Shown here: piece after piece, positions 47,634-59,400 of the stretch
Layout of the letters: each line of letters starts with the position of its first letter
Numbering within the stretch: position 1 is the first letter of the stretch
Assembly: GCF_020379485.1 (NCBI RefSeq)
Contig: NC_063452.1
Location: forward strand, 25,426,770-25,490,769
DNA: 64,000 nt
Direction of reading: 5' to 3'
Source of the DNA: Brassica napus
Lineage: Eukaryota > Streptophyta > Magnoliopsida > Brassicales > Brassicaceae
Translations under genes and position numbers: made by a program
The notes under the pieces: generated by a model
What the model saw: only the letters and a program-made list of their open reading frames with translations
Told to the model about the DNA's origin: nothing
The model's database searches: none

Positions 47634-48263
47634 TTGCAACCCTACCTATCATGACTGGAGATCCCAAGACGTAGGTTCAAAGGGAAAAAAAAAATCAAGC
47701 AGAATCTAACCAAAGCACTTGAGACAAAGTAGTCTCTTCCCAGCTCCTAAGATGAGAAAAGTGCTAACAAATGTGTAAAGGATAAGCATAAGCTTTTAAT
47801 GATTCCATAGCTTCTAAGCGGAGTATTACTCAATACTTTTCATGGTCAATCACCTAATGAGTGTGAAATGGGGCCGTTTCTAGGAGAATGAATGCAAGGC
47901 TATATTCTCTAAGTTCACTCATGAAAACCAGGAAAGTTCAGGGCCACAATGAACACAATAGAGAACTAAGTTCTACGAGAAAATGAAGCTGCGTTATGCC
48001 TGTTGTCTCGGTTTACATAAAACACCGGTTAGTTCAAGACATCATGTTCACCTTCTGGTAAAGTAAACCCGACAGATATTAACTATGAGTGGTTCAAGGC
48101 TTAAAAATGCCACCAACTCAAACACAGTGAATTTTTCGCAAACACTCTCGATAAGTTTGTCTAGTCTAGTAAAGATTAGAATAAGTATAGTTTTTAAAGT
48201 CTATCGAGTCTGCATTTAGTCTGCATATGTTTTAGAAGAGTCATTTCTTTTCATGTGGGGGAT
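47634..48263 (+). other. Copia 2 3' non-coding region and polypurine tract
   Basis: About 630 bp with no ORF between the pol stop and the 3' LTR. The polypurine tract GTGGGGGA (48255-48262) ends beside the LTR. Confidence 0.7.
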
Positions 48264-49271
48264 TGTTGGGCCTAATTATTAAGCCTAATGGCTCAAATAA
48301 TATATGGCAAAATGTGAAAACAAATGGGCCTATGGGTTCTTATAAAAAGTCATGTTGGCTTTAATGAAATGAAGTTAACAACATCCCACATTGGTTGGGA
48401 GAGTTGATTTTGAGGAGTATATATATGTCTTCATGACATGAGAGGTTAAACAGCTCAGAGGAAGAGAGAGCTCCCCACGCGCGCCGCCGCCGCCGTCCGG
48501 CCGGCTCGGCTCGGCGTGGGCTTGGGCTTGGGCTTGGGCTTGGGCTTGGGCTTGGGCTTGGGCTTGGGCTTGGGCTTGGGCTTGGGCTTGGGCTTGGGCT
48601 TGTGTCTGGGTCTTGGGTCTTGGGTCTTGGGTCTTGGTGGAGGGCCTCCGGCCCGATAAGAATATTCTTTTTGGACCAAGTTAAGCTCAAAGTTTTGCCA
48701 TTTAATTCCCGAAAAACGCCATGCATTTTATTTTAAACAACACGTAGTTCGTTTAAAAACAACACGCTGTCTCTCTTCTTGACGATAAGTTCAAACGAGA
48801 AAAGATCTTGCGGAGGAAGTTTCGTAACGCCTCGCCTCCGAGATCCTCGCGAGATTTCCGCCAACGTGCGCACGTGCAGCATTAGTTACGGAAAATGGCT
48901 CGTCTTCTCTTCTTTAAAAACTCGTCTCCTCCTTCATTTTTCTTTAAGTTTTTACGCAACAAAAAAAAAATCACCATATCCCTCAACGTAAGTCTAGAGA
49001 GTGTTTCGTAGAGTTTATAGTTCGATAGGGCGATCACGAGTGAGGCGTGATTCGTTTGCCATGGTTGTATCCTGGGACTCTATATTCGTACAGTCCCGTC
49101 TCACTAACGGAGCGAATATTTTGAGTTAAGGAAAGAGATCATATCTCGACTCCATGTCTCTTTGCGAATACGATTTCTTATCGTTCTTGTATTCGTCTTT
49201 TACATTCGTTTATTTCCTTAACATCGCTTTCATTCTATCGTTTATGTCAGTCCGGTTTTCCGGCTTCTACA
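48264..49271 (+). repeat. 3' LTR of copia element 2
   Basis: 1008 bp. 66 bp longer than the 5' LTR, nearly all due to about 15 TTGGGC hexamers (48520-48600), where the 5' LTR has about five GTGGGC units. Confidence 0.92.
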
Positions 49272-49458
49272 CATTCATGGTGAGCAACTATTAAATATGG
49301 AAATTTAGCAAAAAAAAGAACAATTAATATGGAAAGCAATTTTACGAAGAGTTCGACCATCATTAAAAGCGACATCCAATTAAGATGCTGTCTAAATGGA
49401 AATTTTTTATTTATTCTTATTTTTAATGGAAAACTTGGTGGCCAAGTTTCTTGCTCTG

Positions 49459-49468
49459 TATTTATAGA
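49459..49468 (+). promoter_or_regulatory. TATA-like box of DUF295 gene
   Basis: TATTTATAGA about 90 bp upstream of the ATG at 49553. The region is copied near 29.9-30.0 kb. Confidence 0.45.
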
Positions 49469-49552
49469 AGGATTTAGGTGGAGATAATCTGAACATCTCT
49501 CGAGTTACGGTTCTTTCTTTGTTTTGTTTTAATTTACTGAAGAAAATTGATC

Positions 49553-50676
49553 ATGTCTCTCCTTCCCAGCCACTCTCGGAAGATCTTCATTCGGAACCCG
49601 GTGTTGGTAAGAGCCTCTGCTGGCAGCTCATCTTCCCCGCTGCAGACCCCTCCTTGTTTCGTCGATGGCGCGAAACATTGTTGGCCGGATCATGTAGAGC
49701 TCCGTTTTGCATATCCTTCTACAGATTATCCTAAACTGATAAAAAAGGCGCCTGTCGAGTTGGTGTATAACGATATTAATGATCCGATCATCCCATGGCC
49801 GGCTGAACAATTTGAAGAAGGCGAGGAACAACAATCGGGTCCTCTCATGGCTGGGTAGCCTCTTTGATGCATGGCGTTGGCATTTTGCGTCTCCATGATG
49901 ATATAAACCCGGTTGCATCTGATGCAAATCCAAAATGCATCTCGCTGCCTCCTCTTGTATCTTTGCCTCATTGCCAAACCCAAATCGTCACCAACGTGTC
50001 CTTGTCCTCACTATCTCCAGAGGAGGAAGATTGTGTCGTGGCTGTTAAGTTCATGGGACCCCAACTCAGCTACTGCCGACCCTCTGCTCAAGGCAACTCC
50101 AAGTGGTTCAACATCAGGATCGCAAACCCTTGCTTCTTCTCCTCCCGTGTCATGTTTTCCAAGAAACATAACATGTTTCGCATACCTGGAGCTGGAGGCC
50201 AACTCATTGCATCATGGGATCTCTGCAAAGACGAGCACACACCCAAGTTTCAGGAGTTGCGATATCATTACCTTCCAGAGCCGACCGAAGCAGAACGTGA
50301 GGTTATGGATACCTGTCTCACGAGCGAACACATGGTGGAATCACAATCCACAGGTGAAACCTTTTTGGTCAAGTGTTTCAGACAGACTGTGGACGGTATT
50401 GCCGTATTGCAAACAAAAGCTGTAATGGTGTTCAGGGTAACCCCCAAGGGAAATGCAGTGTACACTCAAGACATTGGAGATCTCACCATTTTTATCTCAA
50501 AGGCTGAAGCATTCTGTGTCCGTGCTAGCTCTTTTCCTGGCGTGAGCCCTAACCATGTCTATATCTTGGATGTCATGGAGATTTCATTTTTCAAGCTTGC
50601 TGATTCTTCCATCACAACTCTTACTGAAAGAATCATGGCCCCTTACTTTTTTCCACCCCAAAATATAGAATATTAA
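49553..50676 (+). pseudogene. DUF295 organellar-type gene, one frameshift
   Basis: The ATG at 49553 gives MSLLPSHSRKIFIRNPVLVR, an Arg/Ser-rich presequence expected to target mitochondria. The second part (from about 49845 in another frame) reads GSSHGWVASLMHGVG, ISLPPLVSLPHCQTQIVTNV, EDCVVAVKFMGPQLSYCRP, NPCFFSSRVMFSKKHNMFR, VESQSTGETFLVK, TQDIGDLTIFISK and FFPPQNIEY, all typical of the Brassicaceae DUF295 organellar family of unknown function. The two parts need a one-base shift near 49830-49845. Everything else, including the C-terminus, is full length, so loss is recent or the shift is an assembly error. A young copia lies 281 bp upstream. Confidence 0.82.
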
Positions 50677-51138
50677 GTTTGGGATTGAGTTGAGTCTAGA
50701 GTCTTGTCTTTGGGTCTTTGGGTCTGGTCTATGTTCTTGATTACTGGTTTGGTTGGCCGTAGTTGAGTTTGTTCTGTGGAGTGTTTTGTTTCTCTATCTC
50801 TCTCTCTCTCTTTTTATGTTTGTGGGTTTTGAGTGTAAAAGTTTTAGTTCAGTTCCTGAGATTTGTCAGTGATGGTGTGTTTGCAACACTCCTAATAAAA
50901 GCTAATATATACTTACTATCTTGTGGATGTTATGATTCTACTGTCGCAAAAAAGAAAGAAAGTAGCGTACACTTACTTGTAATCTCATTCATGACACTGA
51001 AATTTATCAACTTTTGAGAAAATTAAAGATGAGATAAAACAACTGATGATTGCCTGTTGCTACTTATATAGTATTGGCATTTAACAACTACTCTTAATAT
51101 TTTGTTCATTTTGTGTTAATGCATAATGTTATTGTCAA
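50677..51138. other. 3' flank of DUF295 gene
   Basis: A CT run (TCTCTATCTCTCTCTCTCTC, near 50790) and the likely polyadenylation region (AATAAA at about 50895). No other gene. Confidence 0.5.
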
Positions 51139-51205
51139 GGTCATGTAGCTCAGTTGGTTAGAGCATTGGTCTTATGAGCCAAAGGTTCAAGCCTCGCCAG
51201 GGCCA
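51139..51205 (+). tRNA. Degenerate tRNA gene, T-stem deletion
   Basis: GGTCATGTAGCTCAGTTGGT, then TAGAGCA (A-box/D-arm), an anticodon arm TTGGT-CTTATGA-GCCAA with a possible UAU anticodon, and the B-box GGTTCAAGCCT, ending GGGCCA. The 5' half of the T stem is missing about seven bases, so folding would fail. The acceptor stem pairs poorly. A pseudogene is more likely than a working tRNA. The isotype is not certain. Confidence 0.55.
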
Positions 51206-52886
51206 AATTTGGGAAATGTTTGTGTTTAGAAATTTAGTTTTTAGACCCGAACTTACTGGTAAGTAGAACATAATAGAGAAAGGACCCATTCTTATATCTT
51301 CTCAATTTTTTCTATCTTTGGGGTCCTCAATTTTGAAAATCTCATCAACTAGAACAAATTTGGTTCTTCTAATTACACATCTAAAGTTGTACCTTCAGTG
51401 ATCAGTATAAGAAAGATGTACTGACAAGATTGGGTTTAAACCACTACACAGCCCACAATCATAGTTATGAGCCAATATTTGACTCCAAATAAAAAAAAAC
51501 AATTCTCGGTCTAGAGTTCTGATCATTGGGGGTATGGAATGGAATGTATAAAAATCATAAACAGCTGTAAAGGCAACCTTGAGATCTGTCAAGAGAAAGA
51601 GGAGACCATTCATTCTCTAAAGCTTGCAACCTTTTTTCCCCATTTTGGTTCCATCATTTTCTTACACTTTGATATCCCTTTTTATAATTGAGTTCATGTC
51701 TCCTTTTCAATATGGGACAGTTTTCAAAGTCTTCCAATATATTATAGCGTAAAATCAAACATATTTTTCAATGAAATTGACATTAACCCTATTATTTTAA
51801 CTTTCTTGTGGATTGTGAATATGTTATGGACTAGCTCTTTCTTTCAAGTTTCCTTTATTTAGACCAACATGGGTGTCTTCATGTACTACTCTCATGTCCC
51901 ATGCTTCTTTTCTCATTAAATAATATATGTCACACTCAAGTTTGGTGGATCTCCTATGCTCTTCTTAGGTTTTGAGTGGAAAGCAGTTCTAAGAGTGGGA
52001 GAACCAGAGGAGTGGAAGAACTACTTTCAGTTTCCTATTCAACAACATTCAGGAATTTCATTAAGCAGTACATAATAATGAATAAACAATTAAATGGTCC
52101 ACCAGTGGTTCAAGTTCTTTTACAAAATAATTGGACTGCCCAAATGAGTAGAACACTCTTTTGGATGTGTTTCATCCCCATGTGTCTTGTTTTGTCAAGT
52201 TTTTGTTTTTTTAGTCAAAGTAATATATTATACATTTCATTTGCTCTTACTTAAACAATATAGCATATTCACCTTATGCTGCATATTGCTTCTCGGTCAA
52301 ATTTAATCAGTCCGTTGAATTTGACCTCTCAGCTTTCTTCTTGCAAGTTTCATTTTGGTTGCTTATTTGAGTTATTTATATCACCTACTGGTGGATTATT
52401 GTATTTTATCTAGGAAATACTATGTTGTTGTCTTTTTGAACTTGAAGTTTTCAGTGTTAAAAAAAACTATGATTTTGTTTTAAGTGAATTCATAAAAAAT
52501 TGATATCATATTTTCAAGTCTCACTTATTACCGGTTCATTTTTTTGTTTGATTATTTCAAACACAATGTTTAAAAATCAATAGATGGTAACTAAGTGCTC
52601 TAGTCGAATCATTTGGTGTTTAGGCTAGGCGTAGATGTTAATGAATTACTAATTTATTTAATATATCTTTTATTTATATAATACATTTTAATTTTTGACT
52701 TTAATTATAAAATTATTTTGGTGAGATCAAAATTAGATATACAAAACAATAAAATAGATAAATTTGTAAAATTCTAATAACATTATTTTGGTTAAGACTT
52801 ATTTGCCGCATGTATAGGACCTAGGCGCCGCTTAAACCAATTATTAGGACAATGGTTCAGACTAATTCCTAAGAAAATGTGTACTC
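51206..52886. other. Intergenic DNA
   Basis: About 1.7 kb, AT-rich, with no recognised gene. The ORFs at 51395-51613 (minus) and 51976-52254 (plus) have no family motif and are not called. Confidence 0.45.
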
Positions 52887-52895
52887 ATAAATAAA

Positions 52896-53402
52896 GGAGA
52901 ATTTTCATGTTTACTACTTTCTAGAAATTTCTACTAAGATTAATAAAGAGACATTTTCAAACATATCTTCTTCGTTAGGCAAAAGACTCTTATATCTATA
53001 TATATATAATAAATAATTATTTAAATAAAAAAAAATACAAATTTTTTTTTTTATGTTTTCGAATTATATTTTTTTAAATTCAAAATTTTTATAAATTTTT
53101 TTGAACTTTGTTTTTCAAATTTGTCTTTTTCAAAATTTCTTTTTGGAAACTGAAAATTATTTTTGAAACTATTGTTTCAAATTTTTATTTTTAAGTATTT
53201 ATTTATATATTTATTAGAATCTTAAATTTCACATTCTAAAAATCCTATTCACCCCTCAACTCTAAACTTTTATTCTCGATTAGTTAATTTTAGGGTTATA
53301 AATGTTTTTTACTTTTCATTAAAAGTGAAAATAAAAATAGTTAGTGTAAACATAAAAAGTGCTACTATGTATGTGGTATTTGGTATTTTTTTGCAATTTT
53401 CC
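52896..53402 (+). mobile_element. N1 transposon, copy d
   Basis: 507 bp, GGAGAATTTTCATG...GCAATTTTCC, flanked by exact 9-bp ATAAATAAA duplications (52887-52895 and 53403-53411). The interior is as in the other copies (ATAAATAATTATTTAAATAA, TTTTCGAATTAT, CCCCTCAACTCTAAAC). Confidence 0.88.
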
Positions 53403-53439
53403 ATAAATAAACCCTGTCTTCAAATATTTAAATGAAACT

Positions 53440-55100
53440 TAAAATATGACTTTTTATTTTATTTTTTTTGGTTTAAATGTTTTTATTTTATTTTTTTTTG
53501 GTTTAAATGTTAAATTTTTTACCAAAGTTTTGATTTTTGACTGAGGTTACAATGATGAACTAGTAGCAGAAAAATGGAAAACAAAACCAAACAACGCAAA
53601 AAGGGAAAGCAACCCAATGACCTAGAAGACATGAAACAAATAACACTAGCTAACAGGCTAGATAAGAGGCAAGAGCAGGACCATGAGAAGTGCATTGCCA
53701 AATGGAGAGAGTATCTTTGATATAACATTAGACCACGCTCGGTAATTTTGAGCTCCCCGAAAACGCTGCTCCAATTGATTGATACTGTCTACACGCAGCT
53801 TTGCAAATCCACGAGTCAACTGAGATTTGTGTCACCAAACACCACCGGTGGTATTAGTACATAATCCAGAAACTACGAACCTCATCCCGCACCCGAAAGC
53901 TAATCCGCGCCCTCTGGATAGTCACCACCAGATCACTGGAATCACTTTATAAGATCGACTTCGGAAGTAATGCGATCCAAGCAGAAGACGGGTTGTAAGC
54001 GCCCCCAAACCCTCGACCTGAAGCCTTGAAACCTGCAAAGAGAGGAAATGCTGCACCACTGCACAAGAACAATTGATCCTCTGCAGAGCTGGGATGTGAG
54101 CAGAACCAAGCGAGCCAATGAAGCGATCAACGACTGCAACCGAGAATCACCCCACACTTGAAGTCTTCGAGAACCGAAGAGCAACACTCTTAGCTGTAAG
54201 AGTCCATCTCCAGTGCCAAACAGAGACAAATAAAACATAAACCACAAGGCGATACTCCATAGAGAAAGCCGAGACCTTCACACAGAGAGCAAAGACAAGG
54301 GCCGAACAGTGGAGATTCAAAATGAGGAAGCACTGTGAGTAGCTATCGAGGAGCCATAGATGACACCTTTCACCGCTGCACACCGAAACTTACACGAGTC
54401 AGAGCTGAGCCAAGTATCATTTACCGCCTGCATACTTGACTTAAGACTCGCCACCATGGTAGAATAATCCACCGGAGCTCACCAGACGCCCGACGAAGAG
54501 GAGTCTGATTTGCGACGACACCGCCAGGAGCCGAGACTCCACCCACAAGAGTCACCTATCCCCTAATCGAAACCGGAGAAACCTTCCGACCAAATCGACG
54601 AGGGAACAAGCGAATCAACCACCACCCGGGCAACGAAAACCAGAGAGACCCTAGTGGAAAAATGGTCTACTCCTGCACCCAAAAGCCGACCATTACCTCG
54701 AGCCACCGATCCAGCGTCTCACCACTAATCCAGTAGAGACTGAGTCGCCACCAGAACCGTTTCTCCTCTCGAGCGGAGAACTTCCCGGAGCGAGATTCGA
54801 AACCCAGATACGCGAGTATATCAACGAAGACTTGGAGAGAAAGAGGCAACAGCGAAGGAGACGCAAGCGGAACGTTAAAAGTGAGCTTCCGGCGCCGGAA
54901 CGCGCGCGCACGCGTCGTCGGACGCCGGAGCGGACGTGAGCGACTTTATAAACCGAGGAGAGAGGAGAGAGCGTATGGGAGGAGAGAGCATATGGGAGGA
55001 GAGAGGAGAGAGCGTATGGGAGGAGAGAGCATATGGGAGGAGAGAGAAAATTATATGACTTTGTATTTGTGTGGTCGCACAAATTAAGTATTGCAAGATT
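53440..55100 (-). other. Unclassified GC-richer unit with A-rich end
   Basis: About 1.6 kb much GC-richer than its flanks. On the minus strand it begins with a CT-rich array (55045-54950), passes through uncalled ORFs and ends in an A/T-rich duplicated tail (TTTTATTTTATTTTTTTTGG, followed by TTTAAATG, twice at 53453-53512). This looks like a retroposed or transcribed unit on the minus strand. No RT, gag or host protein motif was found in any frame. One short frame near 54455 (MVASLKSSMQAVNDTW) has no recognised family. It may be a non-autonomous retroelement or a non-coding RNA gene. Confidence 0.4.
54950..55045. repeat. GGGAGGAGAGAG(A/C)(A/G)TAT minisatellite
   Basis: Four to five repeats built from GGAGAGAG followed by CGTATGGGA or CATATGGGA. 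On the minus strand this is a CT-rich tract of the kind found in plant 5' UTRs. Confidence 0.75.
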
Positions 55101-55900
55101 ATTTCAAATCCGGATTTCCCCAAATTCTATCTACTGCTAAGAGCCAGATTAACGGGGGATTAAAAGGGAGGGGCTTAAAAAAAATTAATATAATACTCGG
55201 TGGGTCCCGCAAAAAAACCAACAATGGTTGCTTCTGTGCCTATTTTAGCGTCGTTGTTTGTATTGTTTGCGGGCCCCACTAACACGTGGCGACCCGCAAT
55301 TAGTTCTTTTATTAATTAAAAAAAAAAAAATCAGAAAAGAAAAATAAAAATAAAAAAAAATTTAAGCACCCCATAAGGGAGTGTAGGGATAATCATGCTC
55401 TAAACCACCCCTTTGCGGATTTAGGTAAGCTTCATTTTGAACCACAAAATTGAATTTTTTTTTTTTTTTTTTTATTGCTTTTTACATCTCGATATGACAA
55501 GTGAGCTATCCGCATAGATAAAACGTGTTTAGAACATGGGTCATTGGGTTGGTGAATGGTGCGTATGCAAGTTTTACCCACAACATGCATATATAATCAC
55601 AACCAGAAAATTTATACGCCATTACTATATATAATAAATTTTACATTATTTATTTTAAAATGAAAATGTAGTTTACAATTTTATATTATTTTTGATAATT
55701 TCATCCACTTATTTATATAAATTAAGTGGATTTGTTATATGATTTGGTTTAACTATTTCATTTAAATTTACATGTTCAAGAATAACAATGATATTTTTAT
55801 ATTTTTATATTATATTTAATGAATGTTTATTTTAAAAATAAAAATATTTAAATATCTAAAATTTAAGAAAAATTGTTTAAGCTATCGTATTCTTAATACC
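55101..55900. other. Intergenic DNA with dispersed repeat
   Basis: No gene. Contains a T run (55449-55472) and, at 55495-55605, the partner of the repeat at 3790-3905. Confidence 0.45.
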
Positions 55901-56460
55901 ATATTGCATGTTTATCTTAACAACATTTACATTAGTTTTAAAAAAGTAAATAGACATTTATATTCTTATGATTAACTAATCTAGATTTAGAGGTTAGATT
56001 TTTTTTTTTGATAACCGTAAGGATCCGGCGACCGAGGTCAACCGACTAATCCTACGAAGTCCACAGCATCAACATATTCTTACCATTTAAGGCAGTCCGG
56101 GTGGCCAGAGAAGATCGAACCAGGATTTCGCCGTATTGGATTTTTATTTCTTTTAAGCGCCACTAGACTACCGCCGCTGGTTTAGAGCTTAGATTTGAAG
56201 GGTAAGATTTGAAGGGTAGGGACTATGATTTTAGAAAAATAGTTAGATTTAAAATAAAAAATTTAAAAATAATTTCAAAAGGAATTTTTGAATTCAAAAT
56301 AAAATTTTCAAAACAACAAAGTTCGAATAAATAAAATTATAAAAAATTCGATTTCAAAAGCATATAATTTGAAAACTATAAGAATATTTTTTACTTTTTA
56401 GTTTTTATTATTTATTTAAATAATTATTTATATTTATATTTGTATCAAGCAAGTGTAGAA
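55900..56460 (-). mobile_element. Degenerate N1 copy f carrying a SINE
   Basis: Reverse-oriented N1 interior: ACTAATCTAGATTTAGAG..., then (after the SINE) GATTTGAAGGGTAGGG, AAAATTCGATTTCAAAAG and TTATTTAAATAATTATTTAT. Termini are eroded, with no TSD. Confidence 0.5.
56002..56180 (-). mobile_element. tRNA-derived SINE
   Basis: 179 bp. The minus strand starts CCAGCGGCGG, then GTAGTCTAGTGGCGC (pol III box A) and GGTTCGATC (box B), body GGTTGACCTCGGTCGCCGGA, ending in an A run. Flanked by 16-bp target duplications, TTTAGAGGTTAGATTT (55986-56001) and TTTAGAGCTTAGATTT (56181-56196), one mismatch. The structure is that of a full-length plant SINE inserted into an N1 copy. Transcribed by RNA polymerase III and mobilised by a LINE in trans. 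Confidence 0.88.
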
Positions 56461-56475
56461 AAATATTTTGGATAC

Positions 56476-59400
56476 TTTTTTTTTGTCATTAACTAGAACA
56501 GACTCAAACTGACTATGTAAACCAAACTGATAATTCCACATCCATATGAACGACGAAAAACGATTGCTTCCTGGCACTACGTGCTAGACTATACCCTTAA
56601 TTTTTGTGTTCTTGGTACATGAATGATCTCCGAGCTAAGAAAACTTTCTCTCAAGGTCTTTTTGTCCTCCAAATAATTTGCAAAAGCTAACCATTCATTT
56701 GGTTCTGAAACCATCTTCACCACTTGAGAGCAATTTGTTGCAAACATAACTCGAACCTGACGCAAGTTCTTCATACACTCCATTGCCCAAACAAAAGCCT
56801 CGGTCTCTGAATGAAGAGGATATAAACTAGCCCTTACATTTCTTGCCTCCATCAAACCATCAAAACCTTCTAATGAACTATACCATCCATGTCCTGAAAA
56901 AACCTTATTTTCTTTCCAAGAGCCATCTGAAAAACACCATCGCCCTAGGATTGATGGCATAGTCATAGCCTCTACAGGTCGTGCCCTTCTCTGTGTTTTC
57001 AACACTTGTGCTTCAGTCCAAAGTCTTTACTCTGTTTCCGCCAATTTTAACGTATCCCGGGGATCAATGTCTAGATTGCTGAAAGCTTTGTTGTATCTTC
57101 TTTTCCAAATGTACCATATAATCCATGCAAATTGATGATCATCCATTTGTGGATATACTCTCGAGAATAAGTGATCTATATTTGTAAATAGAGCAGCAGT
57201 AGGGAAGATAGTTGGATTAGATGGTATTTTTGAAAGGGCCCAAATTTGACGCGCTGGAGGACACTAAAAAAACTCATGGTTTATCGATTCCTCTGGAGCT
57301 CCACATCTGGCACAACATATATCCCCTTGGAGACCTCTCGCTTGCAGATTTTTCTTGACTGCTATACATCATGACACCAATTGCCACAAAAATGTTTTAT
57401 TTTTGGTGGACACCGTATTTTCCAGCAAAACGCCTTTAATGAATCAACTGTGGGTTCAACCAGTACCGGTGGCTTTTCTTTATCTGGGTAAAACCTTTCC
57501 ACTTGATAGCCTGATTTAACCGTGTATTTCCCATTCTTAGTAAAGTGCCATCCATCTTTATCCGCCATATTAGTCTTGCTCAGTGGTATACTTTCATTGA
57601 TTTTTACATCCCGAGGATCCACCAGAGCCCGAATTGCTTGTGAATTCCAAGTTCGCGTAGCCGAATTAATGAGAGAGTCAACTGTAAGATCCGTTTAACT
57701 GTTTTGTTGTTTTTTATTTGCTGGTCTCAGGCGAGTGGTTGGGAGCCATGGATCATTTCATACAGAGATAGATGATCCTGATCCCACCCGTTTAATTAGT
57801 CATTTGCTAACCTGAAATCTAGCTGATACAATACTCTGCCAGCCATAAGAGGGAGAGTATGATCTAATCGGTTCCAGGGGTGAGGCATTCATGAAGTATT
57901 GTCCTTTAAAGACTCCAACAAATAAGGAATTTGGTTTCTCTATCAGACGCCATAACTGTTTACCTAGCATCGCCGTGTTAAAATCAGTGATATCCTTAAA
58001 ACCTTAACCCCCGTCTTCCTTATCTTCACAAACTTTGTCTCATGATTTTCAGTGCATACCTTTTGTACTTCTCCCTGGGCTCCACCAAATTTGTGATATC
58101 GTGCTCGTCAGTTTATTTACAGTTGCCTTAGGTAATCGATAGCAAGACATTACATGATTTGGTAAAGTTGTAACCACTGATTGATGATCACTTCCTTTCC
58201 TCCTTTAGAAAAAAACTTAAAAGTCCAACCATTAACCCTACTGTTTAAACGGTCTTGAATGAACCCAAAGACTTGTATCTTAGATCCCCCAAGATTCTCT
58301 GGTAAACCTAGGTAAGATCTCATTCCTCCTAGATTTTGTATGCCCAAGATATCCCGTAGTTCATGTCAGCAGGTTTCCTCAATCTTGTGTCCAAATTGAA
58401 TCGAAGATTTTTGAAAACTGATTGATTGCCCCGATACCACCTCGTATTCCTTCAAAATCCTGAGATTGGTTTGACATTCTTCTTTTTGTGCCTTACAAAA
58501 GAAGAGACTATCGTCTGCAAAAAGCATGTGAGAAATTGATGGGCTAGCTCTGGCTACCTTCATCCCAGTTAATTGTTTCTCTCGTTAAGCCTTTTTGATG
58601 TTTGCAATTAGAGCCTCAGTGCACATAATGAATAAATAAGGCGAAAATGGATCACCTTGGCGTAAACCCCTATATGGAATTATGAGATCTCGTGGTTGAC
58701 CATTTAGTAGAACCCGATATTGAACCGATGTTATACACTCCATCATTAATTTGATCCAGTGGGGATCAAAACCCATTTTGCGTAGGAGAGCTTGCACAAA
58801 GTCTCATTGATATACCATGGATTTGACTCATTTTCATCCATGGTATATAAGTATTTTACTATCTATATATTATATATTCTATCCTATTAGGTATGTTTTC
58901 AGGTTCAGAAGTATCTTGGAGTAAAGTGATGATTATGGAGCATTTAGAAGCTTAAAAGAGATTTCATCCGAGCTGACCATTAGAGGTCGATACGAAGAAG
59001 AAGCAATCGTTCGACGCACATCTACAGAAGAGAAGCCTCGACGATTGAAGATTATGATCGATCGATGTACATCCTGTACCATCGATCGATGTCGAGACGC
59101 GAGATGCGCGACTTGGTTCCAGCCGACTTTAAACCCAAGGCTTCACCAAATTACAAGATTACCCCTGACGAGTTTTTAACCTAATAGTTATATACTTGCC
59201 TAAGTGTTAGGAGGCAAGAGAGCTTTTGGCCACCATTGTATTCTTATTTTCAGCAGAGAGATTTAGGAGAGAAAATCATATTTGTGATTGGAACTCCATT
59301 GATTCATCTATTCTATTCTATGCAGTTTTTATCTATATTTTGTGTCATGAATTGCTTAGCTATGTCTGAGCAGTTCACTTGTTAGATTCAGGGTTCAAAT

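Larger units (their letters stand above)
41949..49271 (+). mobile_element. Young complete Ty1/copia retrotransposon
   Basis: 7323 bp with LTRs of 942 and 1008 bp and an exact 5-bp target duplication CATTC (41944-41948 and 49272-49276). It has a long leader, gag, pol and a 630-bp 3' non-coding region. Outside a hexanucleotide repeat, the LTRs differ at about seven positions by eye (under 1%), so insertion is recent. It lies 281 bp upstream of the DUF295 start codon in the same orientation. Two one-base deletions (near 43470 and 44450) break gag, while the pol frame is open. Confidence 0.93.

Noticed and set aside
48361..48726. Lys-Pro or Ser-Pro repeat ORFs in the 3' LTR
   Set aside because: They come from the TTGGGC hexamer array in both reading frames. 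Not proteins.
54693..55123. 129-codon minus ORF with Leu/Pro/Ser-rich start
   Set aside because: The N-terminal part is a translation of the GGAGAGAG minisatellite and overlapping frames are equally open.
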